A stretch of 64,000 nucleotides of DNA from Magnetospirillum moscoviense. GTDB taxonomy: Bacteria; Pseudomonadota; Alphaproteobacteria; Rhodospirillales; Magnetospirillaceae. The stretch is from assembly GCF_001650635.1 (NCBI RefSeq), contig NZ_LWQU01000163.1, positions 1 to 64,000 on the forward strand, in the 5' to 3' direction. The notes below the pieces were generated by a model. That model did no database searches and was not told the origin of the DNA. It saw nothing but the letters and a program-made list of their open reading frames with translations. Shown here in pieces: positions 1 through 7,527 of the stretch (position 1 is the first letter of the stretch; every line of letters starts with the position of its first letter). Position numbers and translations under genes: made by a program.

Positions 1-71
1 TCTATGGTCTGTTTCAACAACGACCACTTTGGCGCATTGCGACGCCGGTGAGCAGGGGCCGTCCACCCCAT

Positions 72-118
72 CATTGCGGGCGCGGCCAAGCCGCCGGAGG
101 CGGCGCCCGGCGAGGGCT
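72..118. repeat. Dispersed intergenic hairpin repeat, copy 1
   Basis: This 47-base segment matches 54330-54376 at 44 of 47 positions in the same orientation. Its core is a GCCGCC/GGCGGC stem around a GGA loop. In the second copy the innermost pair is T-A instead of C-G, so pairing is kept. It lies just 3' of the minus-strand thioesterase gene. It could be a REP-like mobile repeat or a structured RNA end. No other gene is visible in bases 1-129. Confidence 0.6.
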
Positions 119-129
119 TGAAAGAACAA

Positions 130-549
130 TCATTCCTCGGGCGGCACCAGGCGCTTCGAGCGGTCCTCGTTGATGGCGACGAAGGTGAAGCTGGCGCTGG
201 TCACCTTGATCTGCTCGGCCTCGCCCCAGCGTCGCCGCACCCAGGCCTCGACCCGCACGGCGATCGAGGATTTGCCGACCTTGACGACCTCGGTATAGCA
301 CGACACCTCGTCGCCGACGAACACCGCCTCGTGGAAGGTCATGGCCTCGACGGCGACGGTGACCACCAGCCCCTTGGCGCGGTGGAAGGCGTGGGTGCCG
401 CCGGCCAGGTCCATCTGGGCCAGCAGCCAGCCGCCGAAGATCACCCCTTGCGGATTGGTGTCGGCCGGCATGGCGACGGTGCGAATCGACAGGCGCCCGC
501 GGGGCGCATTGGCGTTCTCGATGCTTTGCGGAATGGGGGTCATGGTCAT
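130..549 (-). CDS. YciA-type acyl-CoA thioesterase
   Basis: The 139-residue hot-dog protein should hydrolyse acyl-CoA thioesters in the cytoplasm. The YciA/ACOT active-site block is at about residues 32-47 (NPQGVIFGGW followed by LLAQMD, with the likely catalytic Asp at 47). The length is normal for the family. The frame stays open far upstream, but the ATG at 549 overlaps the stop of the upstream RloB-like gene as ATGA, which indicates translational coupling and fixes the start. A second ATG lies two codons in. It is the third gene of the putative RloA-RloB cluster. Whether it contributes to that system or simply shares the transcript cannot be told from sequence. Confidence 0.85.
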   Translation of the reverse strand: MTMTPIPQSIENANAPRGRLSIRTVAMPADTNPQGVIFGGWLLAQMDLAGGTHAFHRAKGLVVTVAVEAMTFHEAVFVGDEVSCYTEVVKVGKSSIAVRVEAWVRRRWGEAEQIKVTSASFTFVAINEDRSKRLVPPEE

Positions 550-1184
550 TTCTTCTTCTTGTCGAGTGACGCCGAGCGCCGAATGGCGCGGGTCAGGAGA
601 TGAACCGTGGTGGAAGGCGGACCGAAGGGGGTGCGTTCCGTCTCGCGAGCCTGCAATTGAGTTTCCGCTCTTCGCTCGGCCACGTCGAGAGACTTCATCA
701 GACTCGCGCAGTCGGGGAGCTTCCCACTTTTGGCATCGTATTCTGGGGACAAGGCGGCCAAATGGCGCTGTACAGCGTGGCGCCCGTCGGGGCGGTGAAA
801 GTCCTGATAATGCAGGATCAGCCAAACCTCGAAGCATGGAGTAGAGCGGGCGATGCCGACCTTGGCCTTTTCGCAAAGCTTCAGGGCTTGGTCGAAATAA
901 GGGTGGTCGTCGCGGTCGAAGACGGCCCAGATCTGGTCGCCGGGCTGGAATGAGCCTTTGTCGGTGTGGCGGGCTCGCACCTCGGCACTGGCGCGCTCGG
1001 CGATGGTCAGCGGCGTCCCTGCCGCTCGGATCACCTGAATGTCGAGGACCACGCAATCGCAATGCCGTTCCAGCGCTTTGAAGTAGGCGGGCTCGGTGTT
1101 CTTGCCCTCGCAGAACAGGATGAACACCCGTTTGGGGTCTCGACTTGGTGGCTTGCGCCGCAGGTCGGGCAGCCGTCGGACCAT
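546..1184 (-). CDS. RloB-like Toprim-type putative nuclease subunit
   Basis: The 212-residue protein matches the RloB/AbiLii family. An acidic N-terminal motif, FCEGKNTEPAYF, spans residues 24-35 (E26). A WAVFDRDDH motif follows at 86-94 and resembles the DxD of Toprim metal-dependent nucleases. The family block CFEVWLILH is at 117-125. The C-terminus ends in a run of lysines. It starts two bases after the stop of the upstream AAA ATPase gene, so the two form one unit. RloB proteins are known from restriction-associated loci and from the AbiL abortive-infection system together with an ATPase. Nuclease activity here is inferred from the motifs. Confidence 0.8.
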   Translation of the reverse strand: MVRRLPDLRRKPPSRDPKRVFILFCEGKNTEPAYFKALERHCDCVVLDIQVIRAAGTPLTIAERASAEVRARHTDKGSFQPGDQIWAVFDRDDHPYFDQALKLCEKAKVGIARSTPCFEVWLILHYQDFHRPDGRHAVQRHLAALSPEYDAKSGKLPDCASLMKSLDVAERRAETQLQARETERTPFGPPSTTVHLLTRAIRRSASLDKKKK

Positions 1185-1186
1185 GC

Positions 1187-2467
1187 CTAGACGATCCGGG
1201 CCAGCAGGCTGCGCGCATCGCCGGCGTAAGGAATGGCGCCGAAGCGGCCTTTCAGGTAGCCCTTCTCGAAATTGTCGCCGGTTCGGGTGCGGAAATCGGA
1301 AAGGGGATAGAGATGGGTGGCGCCCCCCTCGTCCTTTTCCGTGAACCAGACCTGGTCTCGGCGCAGGAACGGCGCCCGCAAAAGGTTGGTGTCGTGGGTC
1401 GTCGCCACGATCTGTGCCCCCTTGGGATTGGTTGCGCGGTCGGAAAAAAGCGCCAAAATCGCCTCGGCGGCTTTGGTGTGAAGGTTGGCGTTGATCTCAT
1501 CGACCACCAGCAAAGAGCCGCTGTCCAGCGCCCGGAAGATCGCGTCCATCAGCACGACGAGCCTGCGGGTTCCGTCGCTTTCGTCCATCGGCGAGAAGCG
1601 AACCGGTGTGCCGTCGGTGGCTTGGTGGATGAAGGACACCAGGTTGACATTCGGAATTACACTTAGGGCAGGTTCCGGCTGCGCCCCTGCAAGATCGGCA
1701 ATGGCTGTGACAACGGCCTTCAGTTTGGCTTGGTCGTCGTCACTCAGTGCCTCCTTTTTGGTTTCAATATCGATAATTCCCGTGCCGATGTCGCTCAGGA
1801 AGGCGACGATGCGCCGATCAGGTGCCTGCAGGGCGTAGTGGCTGTTGAACTCCCGGGCATTGACTCGGACGTTCGTGTCGAATGACCAGGATTGCACGGC
1901 GCTCCACAATGGGGTCAGGTCCGCGTGATCGTTCTGCGCTGCCGCCGACAGGAACAGGCTGTTCTTGCGGGTCAAGTCGGCGATCACCCGGTTGCGCCCC
2001 TTCAAGGCCCGGCCGAAGGTGAAGACCTGATCGTTGCGTTCGAACAGCATCTGTCGGCGCCCGGCAGGGAAGGCGTAGAGCCATTCCGCCACGAAGGCGT
2101 CGTTGCTGGCCTCGAAGCCGTAATGATGGCGAACGCCATCGACGATCAGGTCGGCATCCATCCGGGTCGGACGCTGCTCGGCCTCGGCGGTCAGGCGGAA
2201 GGCCGCCCGCCCAATGACTTTCCCCGGCTCGGACTCGCGGTGGGAATTAAGTACGGCGTCCCGGAAGAAGCGTAACGCCCTGACGATGTTGCTCTTGCCC
2301 GAGGCATTGGCACCATAAAGGACGGCCGCCGGAAGCAAGGGGGGCGCGTTGGTCCGGAGGGGTGGGATCAGTCCCGCCGACTCGTCCTTCAGGGAAGACG
2401 CGGCCAGAGAAAGTTCCTGCGGCTCATTGATGGACAGATGATTGGTGATTCCAAAGCGAATCAGCAT
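1187..2467 (-). CDS. RloA/AbiLi-like AAA-15 family ATPase
   Basis: This 426-residue SMC/ABC-like ATPase belongs to the overcoming-lysogenization-type AAA group. Walker A is GANASGKS at residues 52-59, a signature-like ESDGTRR is at 296-302, Walker B is LLVVDE at 319-324, and a switch His is in ATTHD near 358. The frame extends 34 codons further upstream, but MLIRFGITNH at 2467 matches how family members begin. There is no C-terminal nuclease domain; that role appears to be carried by the RloB-like protein encoded two bases downstream. It is divergent from parE. The system is probably an anti-phage ATPase-nuclease pair, by family knowledge. Confidence 0.82.
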   Translation of the reverse strand: MLIRFGITNHLSINEPQELSLAASSLKDESAGLIPPLRTNAPPLLPAAVLYGANASGKSNIVRALRFFRDAVLNSHRESEPGKVIGRAAFRLTAEAEQRPTRMDADLIVDGVRHHYGFEASNDAFVAEWLYAFPAGRRQMLFERNDQVFTFGRALKGRNRVIADLTRKNSLFLSAAAQNDHADLTPLWSAVQSWSFDTNVRVNAREFNSHYALQAPDRRIVAFLSDIGTGIIDIETKKEALSDDDQAKLKAVVTAIADLAGAQPEPALSVIPNVNLVSFIHQATDGTPVRFSPMDESDGTRRLVVLMDAIFRALDSGSLLVVDEINANLHTKAAEAILALFSDRATNPKGAQIVATTHDTNLLRAPFLRRDQVWFTEKDEGGATHLYPLSDFRTRTGDNFEKGYLKGRFGAIPYAGDARSLLARIV

Positions 2468-2644
2468 GATTCTTCCTGCCGCAAATGCCTGCGATCTGCA
2501 ATTTATGGACTGAATGGGCGGAATTCCAGCAAAAATGTGGAATAAAATGCAATTGCCTGAGGGCGTCACTATATCTTGTGGCGCACTTCCGGCATCCTAC
2601 AGCATCCGCTTGCGCCGCCCTCATGCTTTCCTATAATGCCCGCC

Positions 2645-4636
2645 ATGTCCGATCTGTTCCAGCCATTGGCCCCCAAGGGGGTCGACTATTCCGCCAAGGA
2701 TATCGAGGTCCTTGAAGGCCTTGAACCCGTGCGCCGTCGCCCCGGCATGTATATCGGCGGCACCGACGAGCGAGCGCTGCACCATCTGGTCGCCGAGGTG
2801 CTGGACAATTCCATGGACGAGGCGGTGGCCGGCCATGCCAGCTGGATCGAGCTGGAGCTCGATACCGCCGGCAACGCCACCATCCGCGACAATGGCCGCG
2901 GCATCCCGGTCGATCCGCACCCCAAATATCCCGACAAGAGCGCGCTGGAAGTGATCCTGACCACGCTGCATTCGGGCGGCAAGTTCGGCGGCGACGCCTA
3001 TAAGGTGTCGGGCGGCCTGCACGGCGTTGGCGTGTCGGTGGTCAACGCCCTGTCCGACCGGCTGGTGGTCGAAGTGGCGCGCGAGCGCAAGCTTTACCGC
3101 CAGGAATTCAGCCGGGGCGTCGCCCAGGGCGGGCTGGTCGAGGTCGGCGCGGTGCAGAACCGGCGCGGCACCACCGTCACCTTCCATCCCGATCCCGAAA
3201 TCTTCGGCGACCGCGCCTTCTTGAAGGCGCGCATCCTTTACCGCATGGCCCGTTCCAAGGCCTATCTGTTCCGCGGCGTGCAGATACGCTGGAAGTGCGA
3301 TCCGACCCTGCTGGACGATACCGACGAGATTCCGGCGGAAGATACCCTGCATTTCCCCAACGGCCTGTCCGACTTCCTGGACAGCGTGCTGAACAAGCGC
3401 CCGCTGCTGACGCGCGGCTTCTTCGCCGGCATCGCGCCTTTGGCCGACGATATGGGGCAGGTGGAATGGGCGGTGGCCTGGCCCGACGATGACGAGGACG
3501 GCTTCACCAACACCTATTGCAACACCGTGCCGACCCCCGACGGCGGCACCCACGAGGCGGGCCTGCGCAACGCCCTGACCCGGGGCCTGCGTTCCTATGG
3601 CGAGTTGCTGGCCAACAAGAAGGGGGCCGCCGTCACCAGCGAGGACGTGATGGGCGGCGCCTGCGTGCTGGTCAGCCTGTTCCTCAAGGATCCGCAATTC
3701 CAGGGCCAGACCAAGGACAAGCTGGTCAGCACCGAGGCCACCCGTCTGGTCGAGAATGCCATCAAGGACCATTTCGACCACTGGCTGTCGGGCGACCCGG
3801 AATCCGGCAAGGCCTTGCTGGCCCGGATCATCGAGCGGGCGGAAGAACGCCAGCGCAAGAAACTGGCCAAGGAGACCACCCGCAAGACCCCGACCAAGCG
3901 GCTTAGGCTGCCCGGCAAGCTGGCCGATTGCTCGCGCCAGGTGGCGGTCGGCACCGAACTGTTCCTGGTCGAGGGCGATTCGGCCGGCGGCTCGGCCAAG
4001 TCGGGCCGCAACCGCGAGATTCAGGCGATCCTGCCGCTTCGGGGCAAGATCTTGAACGTTGCTTCGGCGACCACCGACAAAATGCGGCAGAACCAGGAAC
4101 TCAAGGATCTGATCGAGGCGCTGGGCTGCGGCGCCCGCGACTCCTATGACGATGAAAAGCTGCGCTACGAGCGGGTCATCATCATGACCGACGCCGACGT
4201 CGATGGCGCCCATATCGCCAGCCTGCTGATGACCTTCTTCTACCAGGAAATGCCCGACCTGATCAGGAACGGCCATCTGTTCCTGGCGATGCCGCCGCTG
4301 TACCGCCTGGCCCACGGCCAGTTGGTGGTCTATGCCCGCGACGACGCCCACAAGGAAGAGCTGCTGAAGACCACCTTCGCCGGCAAGAAGAACATCGAGA
4401 TCAGCCGATTCAAGGGCCTGGGCGAAATGCCGCCGGCGCAATTGAAGGAAACCACCATGGATCCCAAGCGCCGGACCTTGATCCGCGTCACCTTGCCGTC
4501 GGGCCGCACCGAGGAAGATCGCGAAGAGGCCAAGGATGTTGCCCATCTGGTCGAGACCCTGATGGGCCGCAAGCCTGAACTGCGCTTCCACTACATCCAG
4601 AAGCACGCCCGCTTCGTGCAGGACCTCGACCTGTGA
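2645..4636 (+). CDS. parE: DNA topoisomerase IV subunit B
   Basis: This is the 663-residue ATPase subunit of topoisomerase IV, which decatenates daughter chromosomes together with ParC. The GHKL fold starts with RRPGMYIGG (residues 31-39) and the E51/N54 ATP-site residues. The Toprim domain has EGDSAGG near 443 and a DADVDG metal site near 516. The C-terminus RFHYIQKHARFVQ is typical of alphaproteobacterial ParE; choosing ParE over GyrB rests on this and on the overall pattern. Upstream ATGs at 2576 and 2636 are in frame, but MSDLFQ is the usual N-terminus. The stop overlaps the start of the next gene as GTGA. Confidence 0.93.
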   Translation: MSDLFQPLAPKGVDYSAKDIEVLEGLEPVRRRPGMYIGGTDERALHHLVAEVLDNSMDEAVAGHASWIELELDTAGNATIRDNGRGIPVDPHPKYPDKSALEVILTTLHSGGKFGGDAYKVSGGLHGVGVSVVNALSDRLVVEVARERKLYRQEFSRGVAQGGLVEVGAVQNRRGTTVTFHPDPEIFGDRAFLKARILYRMARSKAYLFRGVQIRWKCDPTLLDDTDEIPAEDTLHFPNGLSDFLDSVLNKRPLLTRGFFAGIAPLADDMGQVEWAVAWPDDDEDGFTNTYCNTVPTPDGGTHEAGLRNALTRGLRSYGELLANKKGAAVTSEDVMGGACVLVSLFLKDPQFQGQTKDKLVSTEATRLVENAIKDHFDHWLSGDPESGKALLARIIERAEERQRKKLAKETTRKTPTKRLRLPGKLADCSRQVAVGTELFLVEGDSAGGSAKSGRNREIQAILPLRGKILNVASATTDKMRQNQELKDLIEALGCGARDSYDDEKLRYERVIIMTDADVDGAHIASLLMTFFYQEMPDLIRNGHLFLAMPPLYRLAHGQLVVYARDDAHKEELLKTTFAGKKNIEISRFKGLGEMPPAQLKETTMDPKRRTLIRVTLPSGRTEEDREEAKDVAHLVETLMGRKPELRFHYIQKHARFVQDLDL

Positions 4637-5097
4637 GCGCCCGCATCCAGCCCGGCCAGGTGGTCACCCTGGCCTATTCGGTGCGCGGCAGCGACGGCCA
4701 CATGGTGGACGAGGGACGCGACCCGCTGGTCTATGTGCATGGCGGCCACGACGCCATCTTCCCCCGCATCGAGGAGGCGCTGGAGGGCAAGGTGGTGGGC
4801 GACACCCTGACCATCCGCTTGTCGCCCGAGGACGCGTTCGGCGATTACGATGCTGGCTTGGTGACCCTGGTCGATCTGGCCGAATTGCCGGCCGACGCCG
4901 AGCCGGGCATGCAGATCGAGGCGACGCCCACCGACGGCGGCGAATCGGTTCTTTACACCGTCACCGAGATCGCCGAGGGCAAGGCGGTGCTGGACGGCAA
5001 CCATCCGCTGGCCGGCATGGACCTGCTGTTTTCCTGCGAGGTCAAGGCGATCCGCCCGGCGACCGAGGACGAAAAAAAGGCCGGCCACATTTCGTAG
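4633..5097 (+). CDS. SlyD-like FKBP-type peptidyl-prolyl isomerase
   Basis: The 154-residue protein has the SlyD layout: a split FKBP domain (VTLAYSVRGSDG at residues 11-22 and the later SPEDAFGDYD block) with an insert-in-flap chaperone segment between the halves. It should catalyse prolyl cis-trans isomerisation and assist folding in the cytoplasm. The His-rich metal-binding tail of Escherichia coli SlyD is absent. The GTG start overlaps the parE stop (GTGA), so translation is coupled to parE. The stop codon lies inside the left side of a terminator hairpin. Confidence 0.88.
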   Translation: MSARIQPGQVVTLAYSVRGSDGHMVDEGRDPLVYVHGGHDAIFPRIEEALEGKVVGDTLTIRLSPEDAFGDYDAGLVTLVDLAELPADAEPGMQIEATPTDGGESVLYTVTEIAEGKAVLDGNHPLAGMDLLFSCEVKAIRPATEDEKKAGHIS

Positions 5098-5117
5098 GCC
5101 GGCCGTCTTTTTCTTGA
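5072..5117 (+). terminator. Rho-independent terminator after the parE operon
   Basis: An eight-base GGCCGGCC arm pairs with its copy ten bases later and is followed by a T-rich run. An A-run precedes the left arm, so the structure can also act on the minus strand for the small Cys-rich gene that converges here. Confidence 0.8.
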
Positions 5118-5129
5118 AGATGTCAGGCG

Positions 5130-5339
5130 TTAGTGCACCTTGGCGTTGGCCTTGGACAGGAAGCACAGGCAGCCATCGTCATCCTTGCGGCAGGTGTTGA
5201 CGAAGCCCTCGCACTGGCAGAAGGCGTTGAAACCGTGAATGTCGTTGCGCGCCTTGTTGGCGTCGGCGGCGGAAATCATGCCCTTTTCGACCGCCTTGTG
5301 GACCGGGACGAAATCCTTGCATTCATGACAGCTCGACAT
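5130..5339 (-). CDS. Small cysteine-rich protein of unknown function
   Basis: The predicted 69-residue soluble protein has seven cysteines (4, 7, 41, 43, 50, 57, 59), including CHEC near the N-terminus and CLC near the C-terminus. This suggests a metal or Fe-S site. I do not recognise the family. The start is the ATG at 5339, preceded by a G-rich stretch that could serve as ribosome binding site; an ATG at 5366 is the alternative. It sits between a SlyD-like isomerase and a monothiol glutaredoxin, a context that would fit metal handling, but that is inference only. Confidence 0.6.
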   Translation of the reverse strand: MSSCHECKDFVPVHKAVEKGMISAADANKARNDIHGFNAFCQCEGFVNTCRKDDDGCLCFLSKANAKVH

Positions 5340-5471
5340 GGTCAGACCCCCGATACGAATTGACATGCTGTCATCGTAGGGCGTGCAAGCTGTGCGCGGA
5401 ACACCCCAAGGGTGGGCCAACCGCCCGCCCAGAAGAACCAACCCATCCCTCTATTCCTTTGGAATCAACGC

Positions 5472-5499
5472 AAAAAAGCCACCCCGCAGGGTGGCTTTT
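5472..5499 (-). terminator. Terminator for grxD
   Basis: An AAAAGCCACCC arm pairs with GGGTGGCTTTT around a four-base loop. Read on the minus strand it ends in six T residues, placing it just downstream of grxD. It is symmetrical enough to work in both directions. Confidence 0.8.
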
Positions 5500-5533
5500 C
5501 GCATTTCAAGGCGGGTAGGAAGGTCCGAAAACC

Positions 5534-5863
5534 CTACATCAGGCCCTTGTCGGTCAGCAGCGCCTTCAGCTCGCCGTTGGCCGCCATCTCGCGCACGATG
5601 TCGCAGCCGCCGACGAACTCGCCCTTGACGTAAAGCTGCGGCAGGGTCGGCCAGTTGGTGTACTGCTTGATGCCCTCGCGCAAGGAGGAATCGACCAGGA
5701 TGTCGATGCCCTTGAACTTGACGCCCAGTTCCGACAGGACCTGGACCACGGCGGCGGAAAAGCCGCATTGCGGGAACATCGGGGTGCCCTTCATGTAGAG
5801 AACGATGTCGTTCTCGGCCAAGTCCTGCTGGATACGCTCGAAAACCGGATTGCTCATGGACAT
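5534..5863 (-). CDS. grxD: Monothiol glutaredoxin (Grx4/GrxD)
   Basis: This 109-residue CGFS-type glutaredoxin has the active-site cysteine at residue 33 within PQCGFS and the glutathione-binding WPTLPQLYV and GGCDI segments further on. CGFS glutaredoxins carry a glutathione-ligated [2Fe-2S] cluster and pass clusters on, usually with a BolA partner. The bolA gene is on the same strand about 1.3 kb upstream, but a plus-strand membrane gene now separates the pair. A terminator follows. Confidence 0.93.
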   Translation of the reverse strand: MSMSNPVFERIQQDLAENDIVLYMKGTPMFPQCGFSAAVVQVLSELGVKFKGIDILVDSSLREGIKQYTNWPTLPQLYVKGEFVGGCDIVREMAANGELKALLTDKGLM

Positions 5864-6031
5864 AACCCTGCTTGCTGGGGATTAAGGCGGATTGCGGTGA
5901 ATGTAGGATGGGCCTGGGTGATATGCAACCGCCAAGCTGGGCTTTTTCCCGGTCGCACAGGTTGTAAAAATAAATGAATCAAGCCCGTAAATGGGGCGTA
6001 GTGCCGGGATCGGGAAGAGGTTCCGGGGGGG

Positions 6032-7090
6032 ATGATGACGCAGTTGATGTCGTGGGTGTCGCCGGCCTTGACGGCGATGATGCCATTGTTCGTGCTGGCG
6101 TGCGGCATGTTGCTGCCGACCTATCTGTCGCGGGTCAAGCAAAGCGAGCTGGAGCGCCTTGCCACCAGTTATGCCGGCATCGAGCGGGCGCGGGGCTTTC
6201 AGTCGGCGCAGCAGATGGCCGACCGCTTCTCGGTGACGCATTTCATCATTCCGGTGGCCTTCACCACCTTCCAGGTTTCGATCCTGTCGTTCCTGACCTT
6301 CTACGGCGCGCGAATCGACCCGCTGGCCAAGGATTTCATCCTGGGCGGCGCCGATATCGTCAAGGGCGATTACCAGAATTACGCGATGCTGACCTTGTGC
6401 ACGGTGTCGTTCGCCTTTCTGGGCGCCTTCATCTGGATGATCCAGAACCTGGTGACCCGCATCGTGTCGCGCAACATCAACCCGGCCACCTTCTACGCCA
6501 TGAGCGTCAACATCTTGCTGGCCACCACCCTGGCGGCGGTGCTGCACCACATCTATCACGGCGGCCTGGACGAGGTGATGGGGCTGCCCAGCGCGTCGGA
6601 CAAGCCGTCCTTGCTGATCGTGATGGCCTTCCTGACCGGCATGGCGCCGGACATCATGCTGGACAAGCTGCGCCGCGGCCTGAAGTTCTTCCGCTCCGAA
6701 GGCGAGGCGCCCAGCATGCCACTGACCACCATCCAGGGCATTTCCAGCTTCACCGCGTTCCGCTTGAAGGAAATGGGCCTGGACGGCGTGCAGAACCTGG
6801 CCCAGACCAATCCGGTCGAGCTTTATATGATGACGCCGGCCTCGATCCAGACCTGCCTGGATTGGGTCGGCCAGGCGCAGCTGCAGCTGTCCTTTCCCGA
6901 CAAGGCGGCGGCGCTGGGGCCGCTGGGGGTGCGGACCATGCTGGACTTCCACGCCATGGATGATGCCATCCTGGCCGGCCTGACCGGCTGGAGCGCCGAG
7001 CAGGTGGCCAACGCCAAGCGCCGGGTGGACCAGACGCCGTCTTTCGCCAGCCTCAAGGAGCTGAACGCGCTGTTGGTGGGGGCGGCATAG
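6032..7090 (+). CDS. Multi-pass membrane protein with C-terminal helix-hairpin-helix-like segment, unknown
   Basis: The 352-residue protein has about five hydrophobic helices (roughly 10-28, 72-92, 117-140, 155-172, 190-208). A soluble C-terminal part of about 130 residues follows. That part begins near residue 230 with TTIQGISSFTAFRLKEMGL and continues with GVQNLAQTNP, which looks like the helix-hairpin-helix pattern used to bind DNA or act as a protein contact. The extreme C-terminus has a second similar run (DAILAGLTGWSAEQVANAKR). I do not recognise the family. The gene lies alone on the plus strand between grxD and bolA. An in-frame ATG one codon on is equally possible as start. Confidence 0.6.
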   Translation: MMTQLMSWVSPALTAMMPLFVLACGMLLPTYLSRVKQSELERLATSYAGIERARGFQSAQQMADRFSVTHFIIPVAFTTFQVSILSFLTFYGARIDPLAKDFILGGADIVKGDYQNYAMLTLCTVSFAFLGAFIWMIQNLVTRIVSRNINPATFYAMSVNILLATTLAAVLHHIYHGGLDEVMGLPSASDKPSLLIVMAFLTGMAPDIMLDKLRRGLKFFRSEGEAPSMPLTTIQGISSFTAFRLKEMGLDGVQNLAQTNPVELYMMTPASIQTCLDWVGQAQLQLSFPDKAAALGPLGVRTMLDFHAMDDAILAGLTGWSAEQVANAKRRVDQTPSFASLKELNALLVGAA

Positions 7091-7096
7091 AGCGTT

Positions 7097-7200
7097 TTCA
7101 CGCCAAGCGTGAACACGCGACTAGCCAGAGCGGCGCCTGAGCGGCCCGGCACGGGCCAAACATAAGACTCTAGACCGGTTTCCGCTCGGGCGGAAAACGG
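7097..7200. other. Two short hairpins between the membrane gene and bolA
   Basis: The segment holds TTCACGC/GCGTGAA (7097-7113) and an 11-base stem with one mismatch and a TCGG loop (7175-7200). Neither is followed by a convincing T-run. They lie where the two convergent genes meet, so a role in transcript ends is plausible but weakly supported. Confidence 0.35.
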
Positions 7201-7201
7201 T

Positions 7202-7459
7202 TCATTCCTTGGCCCAGTCCGGCGCGGTTTCGGGGGTGGCGGTCTGCAGGGCCAGGGCGTGCAGATCGCCGCCCATCATGCCCTTCAACGAGGCATAGAC
7301 CATCTGGTGCTGCTGCACACGGCTTTTGCCGGCGAAGGCCGAACTGACCACCAGGGCCGAATAATGGTCGCCGTCGCCGCGCAGGTCCTCGATGATCACC
7401 TTGGCGTCGGGAAAGGCTTCCTTGATCATCTTTTCGATCACACCGGCTTCCATGGGCAT
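7202..7459 (-). CDS. bolA: BolA/IbaG family protein
   Basis: This 85-residue BolA-fold protein has the KH-like core (GDGDHYSALVVSSAFAGKSR at about 28-47), the HQMVY segment near 51-55 and DLHALAL at 65-71. BolA proteins pair with CGFS glutaredoxins to hold or deliver [2Fe-2S] clusters and influence iron regulation. The start at 7459 is preceded by AGGAG at good spacing; a second ATG two codons later is possible. grxD lies downstream on the same strand, beyond one inserted plus-strand gene. Confidence 0.9.
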   Translation of the reverse strand: MPMEAGVIEKMIKEAFPDAKVIIEDLRGDGDHYSALVVSSAFAGKSRVQQHQMVYASLKGMMGGDLHALALQTATPETAPDWAKE

Positions 7460-7527
7460 GGGCTTTGCTCCTTGATTTCGCGATTGCTGCAAGTATGGGG
7501 GCTTGGCGCGTCGGCGCAACCCCTGCT

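Noticed and set aside
2621-4606. A 661-codon open frame on the minus strand across parE
   Set aside because: It is the antisense shadow of a GC-rich gene; the translation is His/Gln/Gly-rich with no family motif, while parE is unmistakable on the plus strand.
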